The notes below the pieces were generated by a model that was not told the origin of the DNA, made no database searches, and saw nothing but the letters and a program-made list of their open reading frames with translations. The translations under genes were made by a program, and so were the position numbers. 46,934 nt of DNA from contig NZ_JQBH01000010.1 of NCBI RefSeq assembly GCF_001438695.1, positions 3,074-50,007 of the forward strand. Reading direction: 5' to 3'. This document shows, one piece after another, positions 23,523 through 30,901 of this stretch; the first letter of the stretch is position 1, and every line of letters starts with the position of its first letter. This DNA comes from Fructobacillus fructosus KCTC 3544. GTDB taxonomy: Bacteria; Bacillota; Bacilli; Lactobacillales; Lactobacillaceae.

Positions 23523-24253
23523 TTCAAGTTAAAAATCTCAGTAAACACTATCCCGACAAGGTCGCCTTGGAAGACATCAACCTGACTTTCCCGGCTGATC
23601 ACACAACAGCCATCGTGGGTCCATCGGGCTCTGGTAAGTCCACGCTACTACGTTCGCTTAATTTATTGGATCGCCCAGATACTGGTACACTGCAAATTGA
23701 CCAATTAATCTTGGATTTGGCCAAACCATTAACGAACGGCCAAATTTTACAAATTCGTCAAAAGACGGCCATGGTCTTCCAGGAAAAGGCGCTCTTTACC
23801 CACCTCACGGTGCTAAAAAACCTGACGGAAGGTCCCATTAAGGTCCAGAAGAAAAGTAAGGAAGAGGCCGAATCGTCCGCCAAAGAACTATTAAAGCAGT
23901 TTAACATGACGGAACTAGCTAATCGCTATCCTTACCAACTTTCCGGGGGTCAACAACAGCGTGTGGCTATTCTACGCGCCCTAGCCATGTCCCCTAAGTA
24001 TCTACTGTTGGACGAACCAACGTCGGCCCTCGATCCAGAGTTGGAGGCACAAGTGCTTCGGGTACTGAAGGAATTAGCGAAAAAAGAAGTCTCCATGGTC
24101 ATTGTCACCCATAACATGTCCTTTGCAGAACAAGTAGCTGACCAAGTGGTCTTTATTGACGATGGTCACGTTGGCTACGCTGGACCAACCGACGGCTTCT
24201 TCCATTCAAACGAGAAACGGATTAAGCAGTTCTTGGGAGCAATGTCTTTCTAA
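23519..24253 (+). CDS. amino-acid ABC transporter ATPase (cystine type)
   Basis: 244 aa. Walker A GPSGSGKST (34-42), Q-loop VFQEKALF, signature LSGGQQQRVAILRA, Walker B YLLLDEPTSALD, H-loop VTHNM. Belongs to the GlnQ/TcyC polar amino-acid importer group. Third gene of the Cys-regulated operon; it overlaps the permease by 4 nt and the nuclease by 1 nt. No cysteine. Confidence 0.94.
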   Translation: MIQVKNLSKHYPDKVALEDINLTFPADHTTAIVGPSGSGKSTLLRSLNLLDRPDTGTLQIDQLILDLAKPLTNGQILQIRQKTAMVFQEKALFTHLTVLKNLTEGPIKVQKKSKEEAESSAKELLKQFNMTELANRYPYQLSGGQQQRVAILRALAMSPKYLLLDEPTSALDPELEAQVLRVLKELAKKEVSMVIVTHNMSFAEQVADQVVFIDDGHVGYAGPTDGFFHSNEKRIKQFLGAMSF

Positions 24254-25149
24254 TGGTTAAACGTCGCAAACAATCAAAAAAACGCTTCTCACAAACCGTC
24301 GCCATCGTTATCGCCATGGTGGCGGTTTTGTCCTACCAAGCGTTTCAAAAAGAAAAGACCGCTCCGAACAATAGCCAACAGCAGTCCAAGGTAATCAAGT
24401 CTGCCAAAAACTCAAAGCACTCCGCGACAGTCCAAAGTGGTGAACAGGGCAACCAGGATCTCTTAGCCATCCAGTGGGATGGCACCCTTGATGGTGACAT
24501 TGTTCACCTCAATGGTAACAAGGCCACTTTCACCGCCACTGAACTAGCACAGACTTTCCCAGCTGACGGATCTAAATTAAATCCCGTCAACGGATTAGCG
24601 CTTTCACCACTCGATTCATTGGGGCGTTCCGGCCAAGGCAACTTCATCGCTTCGAAAGCATCCATGGATCAGGTTACCAAGCGCCCTTCCCAAATACCAA
24701 AGTCAGTCCGACCATCTGGTTGGAATCAAAATGATTATTTTAACGGGACGTCTTGGGTCGGCGGTACCCATCATAACCCCCAGGTCACGCTTGGTGGCAG
24801 CAAACAGGCTCTCTGGAATAAATCGCATATTGTCGGTTATCAATTCTTTGGAATGCCCACGATGGTAACTGAAAATATGACGACAGGGACACGCGTGGAA
24901 AACGCCTTCCCGGGACAGCTTGTACCAGAGGATGACATCCGCTACGCAATCAAGCAACATCCAAACATCACCATCCGCGGTCAGGTGACACCGATTTATT
25001 CTGGTAACGAGCTTGTTCCTCGTGGTGTCCACTACATGGCCAAATCTGTCCAGGACAATGGTGCTTCGCTTGATTTTAATTACTGGATATTTAACGTTCA
25101 GCCTGGTGTGACGATCGATTACAGCACCGGCGCGTCAACCATTCAATAA
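24253..25149 (+). CDS. secreted DNA/RNA non-specific endonuclease
   Basis: 298 aa. Basic N-terminus (VKRRKQSKKRF) and membrane segment (about 14-30), a Lys/Ser/Gln-rich linker, then an EndA/NucA-like beta-beta-alpha-metal nuclease domain. The active-site His is probably in NKSHIVGYQFFG, and the metal Asn in TGTRVENAF, which matches the TGTR..N pattern of lactobacillal enzymes; the usual DRGH is KSH. Likely surface-anchored, degrading extracellular DNA. Its ATG shares a base with the ATPase stop, so it is translationally coupled and should fall under the Cys attenuator. No cysteine. Confidence 0.82.
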   Translation: MVKRRKQSKKRFSQTVAIVIAMVAVLSYQAFQKEKTAPNNSQQQSKVIKSAKNSKHSATVQSGEQGNQDLLAIQWDGTLDGDIVHLNGNKATFTATELAQTFPADGSKLNPVNGLALSPLDSLGRSGQGNFIASKASMDQVTKRPSQIPKSVRPSGWNQNDYFNGTSWVGGTHHNPQVTLGGSKQALWNKSHIVGYQFFGMPTMVTENMTTGTRVENAFPGQLVPEDDIRYAIKQHPNITIRGQVTPIYSGNELVPRGVHYMAKSVQDNGASLDFNYWIFNVQPGVTIDYSTGASTIQ

Positions 25150-25161
25150 AGTCAGTTAATC

Positions 25162-25193
25162 AATCGGTTTCGTTAAGGCGGAACCGATTTTTT
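25162..25193 (+). terminator. terminator of the cystine-transport/nuclease operon
   Basis: AATCGGTTTCG (25162-25172) pairs with CGGAACCGATT (25179-25189) and is followed by TTTTG. Confidence 0.85.
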
Positions 25194-25202
25194 GTGTACA
25201 AA

Positions 25203-25230
25203 AAAAGGAAGTAACCTTCGTTACTTCCTT
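25203..25230 (-). terminator. terminator of tRNA-Leu
   Basis: GGAAGTAAC (25207-25215) and GTTACTTCC (25220-25228) with flanking A/T pairs. On the minus strand it is followed by TTTTTTT and lies just after tRNA-Leu. Confidence 0.85.
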
Positions 25231-25237
25231 TTAATCA

Positions 25238-25321
25238 TGCCCTCGGTGGGAGTCGAACCCACACGGTGTTGCCACCACTGGATTTTGAGTCCAGCGCGTC
25301 TGCCAATTCCGCCACAAGGGC
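25238..25321 (-). tRNA. tRNA-Leu (CAA)
   Basis: 84 nt with acceptor GCCCTTG / CGAGGGC and discriminator A. The anticodon loop is CTCAAAA (CAA) on stem CTGGA/TCCAG. The long variable arm is typical of leucine tRNA, and the T-loop is GGTTCGA. CCA is not encoded. Confidence 0.96.
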
Positions 25322-25387
25322 GTTGCTCTTTTACAACTTTATTAGTTTATCAAGGCTAGCAAACCTTGTCAATAAAAAAGAGCGAAT

Positions 25388-25729
25388 TTAGTCATTTTTA
25401 TCCTCTTTATGTTGAGCTTCCCATTCAGCATGACTTTCATGATTCACAACGTGCTCAACGTGCCGTTCAGCATTCGCAAGCAGGTCTAAAATGTGTGAGT
25501 CCGTTAAGCGGTAATAGACCGTCCTGCCGACTTTTTCGACCGTGACAACCTGATCCTCTCGCAGTTTCCGCAGTTGATGTGACACGGCGGACTGTTCCAT
25601 CCCCAGTGCCTCAACAATCTCATTCACCGAATAAGAACGCTCTTGCAATAGCATTAAAATGGCCAAACGTTTTTCGCCTGCTAATAACTTAAAAATATGG
25701 CTTAGTTCAAGTTGAATTTCTTTTTGCAT
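25388..25729 (-). CDS. CzrA-like ArsR-family metal-sensing repressor
   Basis: 113 aa winged-helix repressor: SVNEIVEALGMEQSAVSHQLRKLREDQVVTVEKVGRTVYYRL. The last helix has Asp-x-His, then His and His at +13 and +16 (DSHILDLLANAERHVEH), exactly the spacing of the alpha-5 zinc/cobalt site of CzrA (D84, H86, H97, H100). A His/Glu-rich tail follows. It probably senses zinc and controls export, e.g. the CDF gene at 28124. The promoter places the start at the ATG itself: a leaderless message is likely. Confidence 0.9.
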   Translation of the reverse strand: MQKEIQLELSHIFKLLAGEKRLAILMLLQERSYSVNEIVEALGMEQSAVSHQLRKLREDQVVTVEKVGRTVYYRLTDSHILDLLANAERHVEHVVNHESHAEWEAQHKEDKND

Positions 25730-25741
25730 AGCGCTATTATA
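25728..25741 (-). promoter_or_regulatory. extended -10 promoter and palindrome at the repressor start
   Basis: TGTTATAAT on the minus strand is an extended -10 (TATAAT at 25736-25741). Six nt lie between it and the ATG, so transcription would begin at or beside the start codon. The perfect palindrome ATAGCGCTAT (25728-25737) spans the -10/start region and could be the autoregulatory operator. Confidence 0.55.
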
Positions 25742-25781
25742 ACAAATTACCCCTCAGTTGTTTCCGATAAAAGTCAACAAA

Positions 25782-25812
25782 AAAGACCTTTGAATCACTT
25801 CAAAGGTCTTTT
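25782..25812. terminator. terminator of the mntH-uspA operon
   Basis: AAAGACCTTTGAA / TTCAAAGGTCTTT, 13 bp with a TCAC loop; T-run on both strands, stronger on the minus strand (TTTTTTG). Confidence 0.9.
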
Positions 25813-25817
25813 AATTT

Positions 25818-26279
25818 TTAGCCTTGAACAATCAAAACAGAAATCCGTGAGTTACGTGCAATGTAAGCTGCCTGTGAACCAATTGATCCCCAGAAGCCTT
25901 CACGAGAGTGTGCACCGACAACAATCAAGTCGGCCTTAACACGTGGCGCAATTTCATCGGCAAGAATTTGTCCAGCCTTCACACCATCATCAAAGACAGT
26001 ATCAACTTGCTTGATGCCTTGGCTTTCAGCGAATTGACGGTACTTTTCCAAGTTCTTTTCAATTTCTTCACGCTTTTCCTTAATCACATCAAGGTGTAGC
26101 GCGGCAATGGCTGATAAGTCACCCATTTCCAAAATGGAAGCGATAATCAAGTGCGCATCATCTTCGCGTGCTTGGTGAATCGCGTTAGCCAAGGCCTTGT
26201 AGCCTTGTTCTGATTCATCAACACCAACCAAAACCGTCTTAAATTGCTTTGGTTCAATATTCATTGTTAATTCAGTCAT
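25818..26279 (-). CDS. universal stress protein UspA family
   Basis: 153 aa. Usp fold: TVLVGVDESEQGYKAL at the start, LIIASILEMGD, a central helical part, DLIVVGAHSREGFWGSIGSQAAYIARNSRISVLIVQG at the end. The G-S region partly matches the ATP-binding G2xG9xG pattern, so nucleotide binding is possible. It lies 17 nt after mntH and is co-transcribed with it, a pairing often seen in lactobacilli. Confidence 0.92.
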   Translation of the reverse strand: MTELTMNIEPKQFKTVLVGVDESEQGYKALANAIHQAREDDAHLIIASILEMGDLSAIAALHLDVIKEKREEIEKNLEKYRQFAESQGIKQVDTVFDDGVKAGQILADEIAPRVKADLIVVGAHSREGFWGSIGSQAAYIARNSRISVLIVQG

Positions 26280-26296
26280 GATAGCCTCCTATTCAA

Positions 26297-27679
26297 TTAG
26301 CCAGCAAACATTTGGTAAATAAGAACGATGTTAATAATCGTCAAACCAATGAAGCAGAGCCAACCAACCCACTTTACCCAAGCAGAGTTAGCGTAGTCAC
26401 CCATGATCTTCTTTGAAGAAGTAAAGTAAATCAATGGGGCCATTGAGAATGGCAAGGCGATTGACAAGAAGACCTGAGTCGACTCAATCAAGGCATCCAT
26501 TTGTGATTCGTTACCACCGTACATAATCGCAATGATCAATACAGGCGTGATGGCGATACCACGGGTAATCACACGACGAAGCCACATTGGGATTCGGAAG
26601 TGCAAGAAACCTTCCATGATAATTTCACCAGTCAACGTACCAGTAATGGTTGAGTTCTGACCTGAAGCCAAGAGGGCCAAGGCGAACAAAGTTGACAACA
26701 CTGGTGAAGCAATCGCACCGGCAATGTTGTGGTTGTTCAAAGCATCATACAATTGGTGGAAACCATCCAATTCAGTTGCGTGACCAAAGAACAAGGCGGC
26801 ACCAACAATCAACAACATTGAGTTAATGAAGAAGGCCAAAGTCAACTGGATGTTAGAATCCCAAGTCATCAACTTGATGGCATCCTTCACTTCAGCAGGG
26901 TCATCGTGGTTAACCTTACGCGTTTGTGAGATTGATGAGTGCAAGTAAAGGTTGTGCGGCATAACCGTGGCACCAATGATACCAGCAGTCAACGTAATTG
27001 GGCTATCCAATCCATGTAATGCTTCAGTTGACAAAGTCTGTGGACGAGGCACATAGTTTCCCATGATGGCCATCCAGTCTGGCTTTGACAAAATAGTTAG
27101 GTAAACGAAGACAACCAAGATGGTCAAAATCAACGTCATAACAATCGCTTCAATCTTACGGAATCCGAACTTCATCAAGAGAAGCAGGATCACAACATCG
27201 AAGGCCGTCAAGAAGATGGTAACCAACAGTGGCCAACCAAATAGCAAGGACATGGCAATGGCACCACCAACAACTTCGGCGATATCCGTTGCAACTAAGG
27301 CCAATTCGGTCATAATCCAGAGTGCGTAACGGCCAAACTTGTTGGTACGGTTACCAGTAGCCTGGGCCAAATCTTCTTGCTTAACGATTCCAAGCTTTCC
27401 AGCCATGTACTGCAAAAGCATCGCAATCAATGATGAAATCAAGATAACAGACAAAAGCAAGTAGTGGTATGCAGCTCCACCCTTGATTGATGTCACCCAG
27501 TTACCTGGATCCATGTAACCAACGGCAACCAAGGCACCAGGCCCTGAGAAAGCCCACAATCGACGCCAGAAAGAACCATTCTTTGGAACTTCAATGGAGC
27601 CGTTTACTTCAGCCAGTGACTTATCACCGGTGTGCTCAATCAATGAATGATGAGTCTTTTTATTTACGGAATTGTCCAT
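26297..27679 (-). CDS. mntH: Nramp-family manganese transporter
   Basis: Proton-coupled Mn(II) importer. 460 aa from ATG 27679 (MDNSVNKKTHHSL) after AAGGAG; the frame runs 22 codons further but the ribosome site fixes this start. Nramp signatures: FSGPGALVAVGYMDPGNWVTSIKGG (helix 1, the DPGN metal motif) and GATVMPHNLYLHSS (helix 6, MPH), with about 11 membrane helices. The long leader and TAAGTCTAGACTTA operator suggest manganese control. Confidence 0.95.
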   Translation of the reverse strand: MDNSVNKKTHHSLIEHTGDKSLAEVNGSIEVPKNGSFWRRLWAFSGPGALVAVGYMDPGNWVTSIKGGAAYHYLLLSVILISSLIAMLLQYMAGKLGIVKQEDLAQATGNRTNKFGRYALWIMTELALVATDIAEVVGGAIAMSLLFGWPLLVTIFLTAFDVVILLLLMKFGFRKIEAIVMTLILTILVVFVYLTILSKPDWMAIMGNYVPRPQTLSTEALHGLDSPITLTAGIIGATVMPHNLYLHSSISQTRKVNHDDPAEVKDAIKLMTWDSNIQLTLAFFINSMLLIVGAALFFGHATELDGFHQLYDALNNHNIAGAIASPVLSTLFALALLASGQNSTITGTLTGEIIMEGFLHFRIPMWLRRVITRGIAITPVLIIAIMYGGNESQMDALIESTQVFLSIALPFSMAPLIYFTSSKKIMGDYANSAWVKWVGWLCFIGLTIINIVLIYQMFAG

Positions 27680-27737
27680 AATTGTCTCCTTTGGATTTCT
27701 CCTTAGGAAGGCCATTGAACGACGCAGAAAAATGATT

Positions 27738-27876
27738 TCAAGCAAAAAGACCGCAAGAACCCCTTGCTTGACATTTAATTATTCTCAAGTAGCAGAATAG
27801 CTAGATTTTCACAATTTTGCGCTAAATAATTTTCATAAAGGATTTCATTCAACTTGGTTGTTGAAAGCTTATGAAA
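27738..27876 (-). promoter_or_regulatory. structured leader of mntH
   Basis: The mRNA from the predicted start has about 220 nt of leader with two hairpins. One is TTTCATAA 27831-27838 / TTATGAAA 27869-27876 with inner TTCAAC 27848-27853 / GTTGAA 27860-27865. The second region can form either TCAAGCAA 27738-27745 / TTGCTTGA 27764-27771 or the short GCAAG 27753-27757 / CTTGC 27763-27767, which on the minus strand is followed by GGTCTTTTT. The alternative pairing suggests attenuation. It does not look like the yybP-ykoY manganese riboswitch. Confidence 0.4.
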
Positions 27877-27901
27877 GGTACTTAACTCAATGACTTTTAC
27901 C

Positions 27902-27943
27902 TAAGTCTAGACTTAATATTACACGATGCAGCGTCCGGGTCAA
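27902..27943 (-). promoter_or_regulatory. mntH promoter with candidate MntR operator
   Basis: TTGACC (27938-27943) and TAATAT (27916-27921), 16-nt spacer, minus strand. Directly downstream of the -10 lies the perfect 14-bp palindrome TAAGTCTAGACTTA (27902-27915), similar to DtxR/MntR-family operators and well placed to block transcription. Confidence 0.6.
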
Positions 27944-27981
27944 GCATAATTTTTTGATTTATTTCAGGTTTTTTTGAACAA

Positions 27982-28011
27982 AAAAATAAAAAAAGGCATT
28001 GGAACAAGCCT
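27982..28011 (-). terminator. terminator of the CDF exporter gene
   Basis: AGGC-TTG / CAA-T-GCCT stem (27994-28011), followed on the minus strand by TTTTTTTATTTTTTT. Confidence 0.65.
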
Positions 28012-28063
28012 CAACCCCTTTTTATGATTTAATCTTAATTTAATTATATTCTGTAACACGGTC

Positions 28064-28092
28064 TTTTAAATGAGAATAATTCTTATTTAAAA
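28064..28092. promoter_or_regulatory. 29-bp near-perfect palindrome, Fur-family-type box
   Basis: TTTTAAAT-G-AGAAT, central A, ATTCT-T-ATTTAAAA: 13 of 14 positions are symmetrical about A28078. The core TGAGAAT-A-ATTCTTA has the 7-1-7 layout of Fur/Zur/PerR boxes. It lies between the CDF exporter stop and the mntH promoter. An alternative is a stem in the exporter transcript, but no T-run follows. Confidence 0.5.
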
Positions 28093-28123
28093 GGATTTTT
28101 TGCGATTTTTAAACATTTTGTCA

Positions 28124-29137
28124 TTAAATTGTATTGCAGTTTTCTTCGTGTTGTTGCCCTTCAATCTGGATGGTTACGTGGCTAACACCAAAAGTTTCTT
28201 TTAAGGCAGTTTCAATGTCATGGAGCTCTTTTTGTCCATGATCCCCTCGTAACGCTTCGTCTGACAACGCCAAGTGAACCGTCAACGCCGTTTCCGTCGT
28301 CGATAATGGCCAAATATGCAGATCGTGTAGTGACACCACGCCCTCTTTTTTTGCTAGATAGTCATAGATGGCATCTTCATCAATGGTATCTGGCACCCCA
28401 TTAATCGCTAAGTTAACGGTTTCTTTCATGACAGGCCAAGCCGTTAGCAAGATAATCAAACCAATCAAAAGCGAAACAATGGGGTCAATTATTTGCCAAC
28501 CGGTTAGGTTAATTAGCCATCCAGCTAAAATAACACCAATTGAAACACCAGCATCGGATAGCAGATGAATATAGGCTGTCTTGGCATTTAAGTCTTGGTC
28601 ATGATGATGACTGTGACCGTGCTCGTCCGGCACGTCTGAAGCTTTAAAAAGCAGAGCTGTTGAGACATTAACGACGATTCCGATGGCCGCAACAACCGTA
28701 ATCATCAAACCATTCGTATGAATGCCGGAAGGATTCAAGAGGTCGTTAACCCCCTCGACTAGGATGGTCCCCACCGCAAAGAGCAGCAAAACCGTGTTAA
28801 AAATCGAAGCCAGAATTGAAACATTGTGCCAGCCATATGTCTTACTACGCGTTGCCTTAATACCAAAAACCAAAACGGCCAGCCACGCGATAACAAGCGC
28901 GAGCACATCCGAAAGGTTGTGAAAGGCATCAGCGAATAAGGCGGTTGAATGAGCTAACTTGGCAAAAATTAATTCAGACAAAACGAAAATCAAGTTCAGA
29001 CTAATCCCAATTAAATACGGCTTTTGCGAGGGCTGCCCACCCTGTGTATGGCCATGATGATGAAGATGATTTTCCTTTTGTTGAACAGTTCCATGGGAAG
29101 CCGCCGTTTGTCTTGGCGCTTCTTCTTGTGTTGACAT
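28124..29137 (-). CDS. cation diffusion facilitator (zinc exporter)
   Basis: 337 aa, ZitB/CzcD type. A His-rich N-terminus (HLHHHGH) and a His-rich loop (EHGHSHHHDQD) flank six membrane helices. The metal sites are in helices 2 and 5: FADAFHNLSD and HLLSDAGVS, the HxxxD pairs of zinc exporters. The C-terminal cytoplasmic domain contains VSLHDLHIWPLS. Probably controlled by the CzrA-like repressor at 25388, though no clear ArsR box is visible in its short leader. Own promoter (-10 TATGAT) and ribosome site AAGGAGG. Confidence 0.93.
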   Translation of the reverse strand: MSTQEEAPRQTAASHGTVQQKENHLHHHGHTQGGQPSQKPYLIGISLNLIFVLSELIFAKLAHSTALFADAFHNLSDVLALVIAWLAVLVFGIKATRSKTYGWHNVSILASIFNTVLLLFAVGTILVEGVNDLLNPSGIHTNGLMITVVAAIGIVVNVSTALLFKASDVPDEHGHSHHHDQDLNAKTAYIHLLSDAGVSIGVILAGWLINLTGWQIIDPIVSLLIGLIILLTAWPVMKETVNLAINGVPDTIDEDAIYDYLAKKEGVVSLHDLHIWPLSTTETALTVHLALSDEALRGDHGQKELHDIETALKETFGVSHVTIQIEGQQHEENCNTI

Positions 29138-29182
29138 AGTTTTCTTCCTCCTTTTTGTATCATACCTTTTTTCTAAATAAAA

Positions 29183-29204
29183 AAAAGCCCAAATATGGAC
29201 TTAG
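29183..29204 (-). terminator. terminator of the ppx-mvaA-sirtuin operon
   Basis: On the minus strand AAGTCC pairs with GGGCTT (one G-U) and is followed by TTTTTTTT, directly at the sirtuin stop. Confidence 0.7.
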
Positions 29205-29911
29205 TTTTTTAATTCACCGAAAAAGTCAGCGGCATTTCCGATAATTTGTTGCACACCAGCCATGGCTGGCAACGGTGTCAAGTTAACGGCAAAAATTGGC
29301 ACATTGGGCTGGGCATAACTTAGCAACCCAGCGAAGGGATAGACTTTAAAGGAGGTCCCCACTAAACAAATCAGATCCGCCTGGGCAACCCAGGTAGCCG
29401 CCTCTTCTACCCGAAAAGGGATCTCGCCATAAAAGGTGATTCGTGGTCGAATCTTAGCCCCATCTTCTGGTCGATAGAGCGAACACTGATAATCCTCTAA
29501 GCGGGCTTTTTGCCCGTCTTTGGGACTGTATAAATCATAAAGTGAACCGTGAAAGCGAATCAATTGTTGATCAGATAAACCAGCCTTAACGTCCAAATCA
29601 TCAATGTTTTGTGTAATGACTTTTGCCCGTCCCTCAGTAACAAATTCAGCCATTTTTTGATGAATCACGTTGGGTTGTGCCTTTGGAAAATACAGATTTT
29701 GCTGCATGAAATCGTACTGAATGTCTGGAATTTCAGCAAAGGCCTGGTCCGACAATAAGTACTCCGGCGAATAGTCGAGTCCTTGGTAAACCCCATTTTT
29801 AGAACGGTAGTCCGGAATACCCGACAACGTCGAAACACCAGCTCCCGTCAAAAACACGATTTTCTTTGCTTGATCAAAGGCTCGTTGAACGCCCTCAGTT
29901 ACCATCTTCAT
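29201..29911 (-). CDS. sirtuin-family protein lacking the zinc site
   Basis: 236 aa. NAD-binding GAGVSTLSGIPDYRSKNGVY and the catalytic His in IRFHGSLYD are kept, as are TQNID and VGTSFKVYPFAGL. But the four zinc cysteines after HGSLYD are gone (the whole protein has only two Cys, one in DYQCSLY and one in LICLVG), and the usual NID.LH..AG reads NIDDLDVKAG. It may still bind NAD; deacetylase activity is uncertain, and ADP-ribosylation or a different acyl substrate is possible. Last gene of the four-gene operon, 18 nt after its neighbour. Confidence 0.85.
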   Translation of the reverse strand: MKMVTEGVQRAFDQAKKIVFLTGAGVSTLSGIPDYRSKNGVYQGLDYSPEYLLSDQAFAEIPDIQYDFMQQNLYFPKAQPNVIHQKMAEFVTEGRAKVITQNIDDLDVKAGLSDQQLIRFHGSLYDLYSPKDGQKARLEDYQCSLYRPEDGAKIRPRITFYGEIPFRVEEAATWVAQADLICLVGTSFKVYPFAGLLSYAQPNVPIFAVNLTPLPAMAGVQQIIGNAADFFGELKN

Positions 29912-29929
29912 GAACGACTCCTCCTTCTT

Positions 29930-30901
29930 TTACTTTCGCAAAATATAAGGCAACGCCAACTTCTCCAGCAATTCTCGAACAGATAGTGCGTAGAGTTCCG
30001 TAAAGAACTTAGGTCGATCGGCAGGGTTTTTAGGCGCGGCAATCACAAAGGTGTTCTGCTTATCTTGCTTACCCAACCCAACGTATGCCTTTTCCTTTGA
30101 AGCATAATCGGTCATCTCAGAATGGAAAATTTCATACAGATTTTTCACGGGACCATTCAGTTGCCGTTCGGACAAAACCGGAGCCAATGTCACGTATTGT
30201 TGGGCATTAACAGTTGGCAAGTTTTCCTTTGCCAACAGTTCATCGAGGCCGGCAAATAAATGAACAATGGTTTTACGAATCGTTCGTGAATCCGTCAAAT
30301 CAGCACTCATGATTGGCTCAGCCAGCGCCTTGGCGTCAGCATTTGCCCTTGGGTAATGACTTTGGTAAAAACGTTCGGCTTCTGCCGACTCTTCTGCCAA
30401 TTCCCGCTCTTTCAACACGGCATTAAAAATTTGAGCATCTACCAAGGACAACAGGCGGAAAAGATGTTGCCCATCAATTTCTTCCTGTTCATCGGACAAT
30501 TCGTCTGCGATTCCGTTGCGGAAAGCAGTGGCTGTCGAATTGTTCAAATAACCCTGCTTACCCATTTCGCGGAAGGCAATGGCGTGCATGACCATCCGAT
30601 GCAAGCGACTCGCAATGGTGACCAATTGCTGATCAAGGGTTTCATCTTCAAAAGTAAGACCAAAGAAAATTTGGGGCACGATGCCATTCAAGGACAACAA
30701 TAGCTGAATCAGTTCGACCCCAATGGCAAAGTCGGCTTCCGTTTCATCCGGCACTTCAATCAACAAACGGTCGGCTAAAAAGGATTGCTTAACCTGATCC
30801 AGTCGCAATCGTCCCGACTTTTCTTGACCAGTCCGAACCATCACCGTCCCAGGATAGGTTTCGTTTACTTGTTCTAATAATTTTTGTAATTTAGGCGTCA
30901 T
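29930..30901 (-). CDS. conserved lactobacillal protein of unknown function (IpaB/EvcA-like annotation)
   Basis: 323 aa, acidic, mostly helical, no signal peptide or membrane helix. Proteins of this look and length in lactobacilli carry the label IpaB/EvcA family, from memory and with no known function. Regions: an N-terminal alpha/beta part, a Leu-rich stretch (IGVELIQLLLSLNGIVPQIFFGLTFEDETLDQQLVTIASRLHRMVMHAIAFREMG, given in parts) and a C-terminal KNLYEIFHSEM segment. It overlaps the end of the HMG-CoA reductase gene by 11 bp, so they are translated together. Confidence 0.6.
   Translation of the reverse strand: MTPKLQKLLEQVNETYPGTVMVRTGQEKSGRLRLDQVKQSFLADRLLIEVPDETEADFAIGVELIQLLLSLNGIVPQIFFGLTFEDETLDQQLVTIASRLHRMVMHAIAFREMGKQGYLNNSTATAFRNGIADELSDEQEEIDGQHLFRLLSLVDAQIFNAVLKERELAEESAEAERFYQSHYPRANADAKALAEPIMSADLTDSRTIRKTIVHLFAGLDELLAKENLPTVNAQQYVTLAPVLSERQLNGPVKNLYEIFHSEMTDYASKEKAYVGLGKQDKQNTFVIAAPKNPADRPKFFTELYALSVRELLEKLALPYILRK

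Noticed and set aside
27690-27910. yybP-ykoY manganese riboswitch in the mntH leader
   Set aside because: I could not find its conserved internal loops; only unrelated hairpins are visible.
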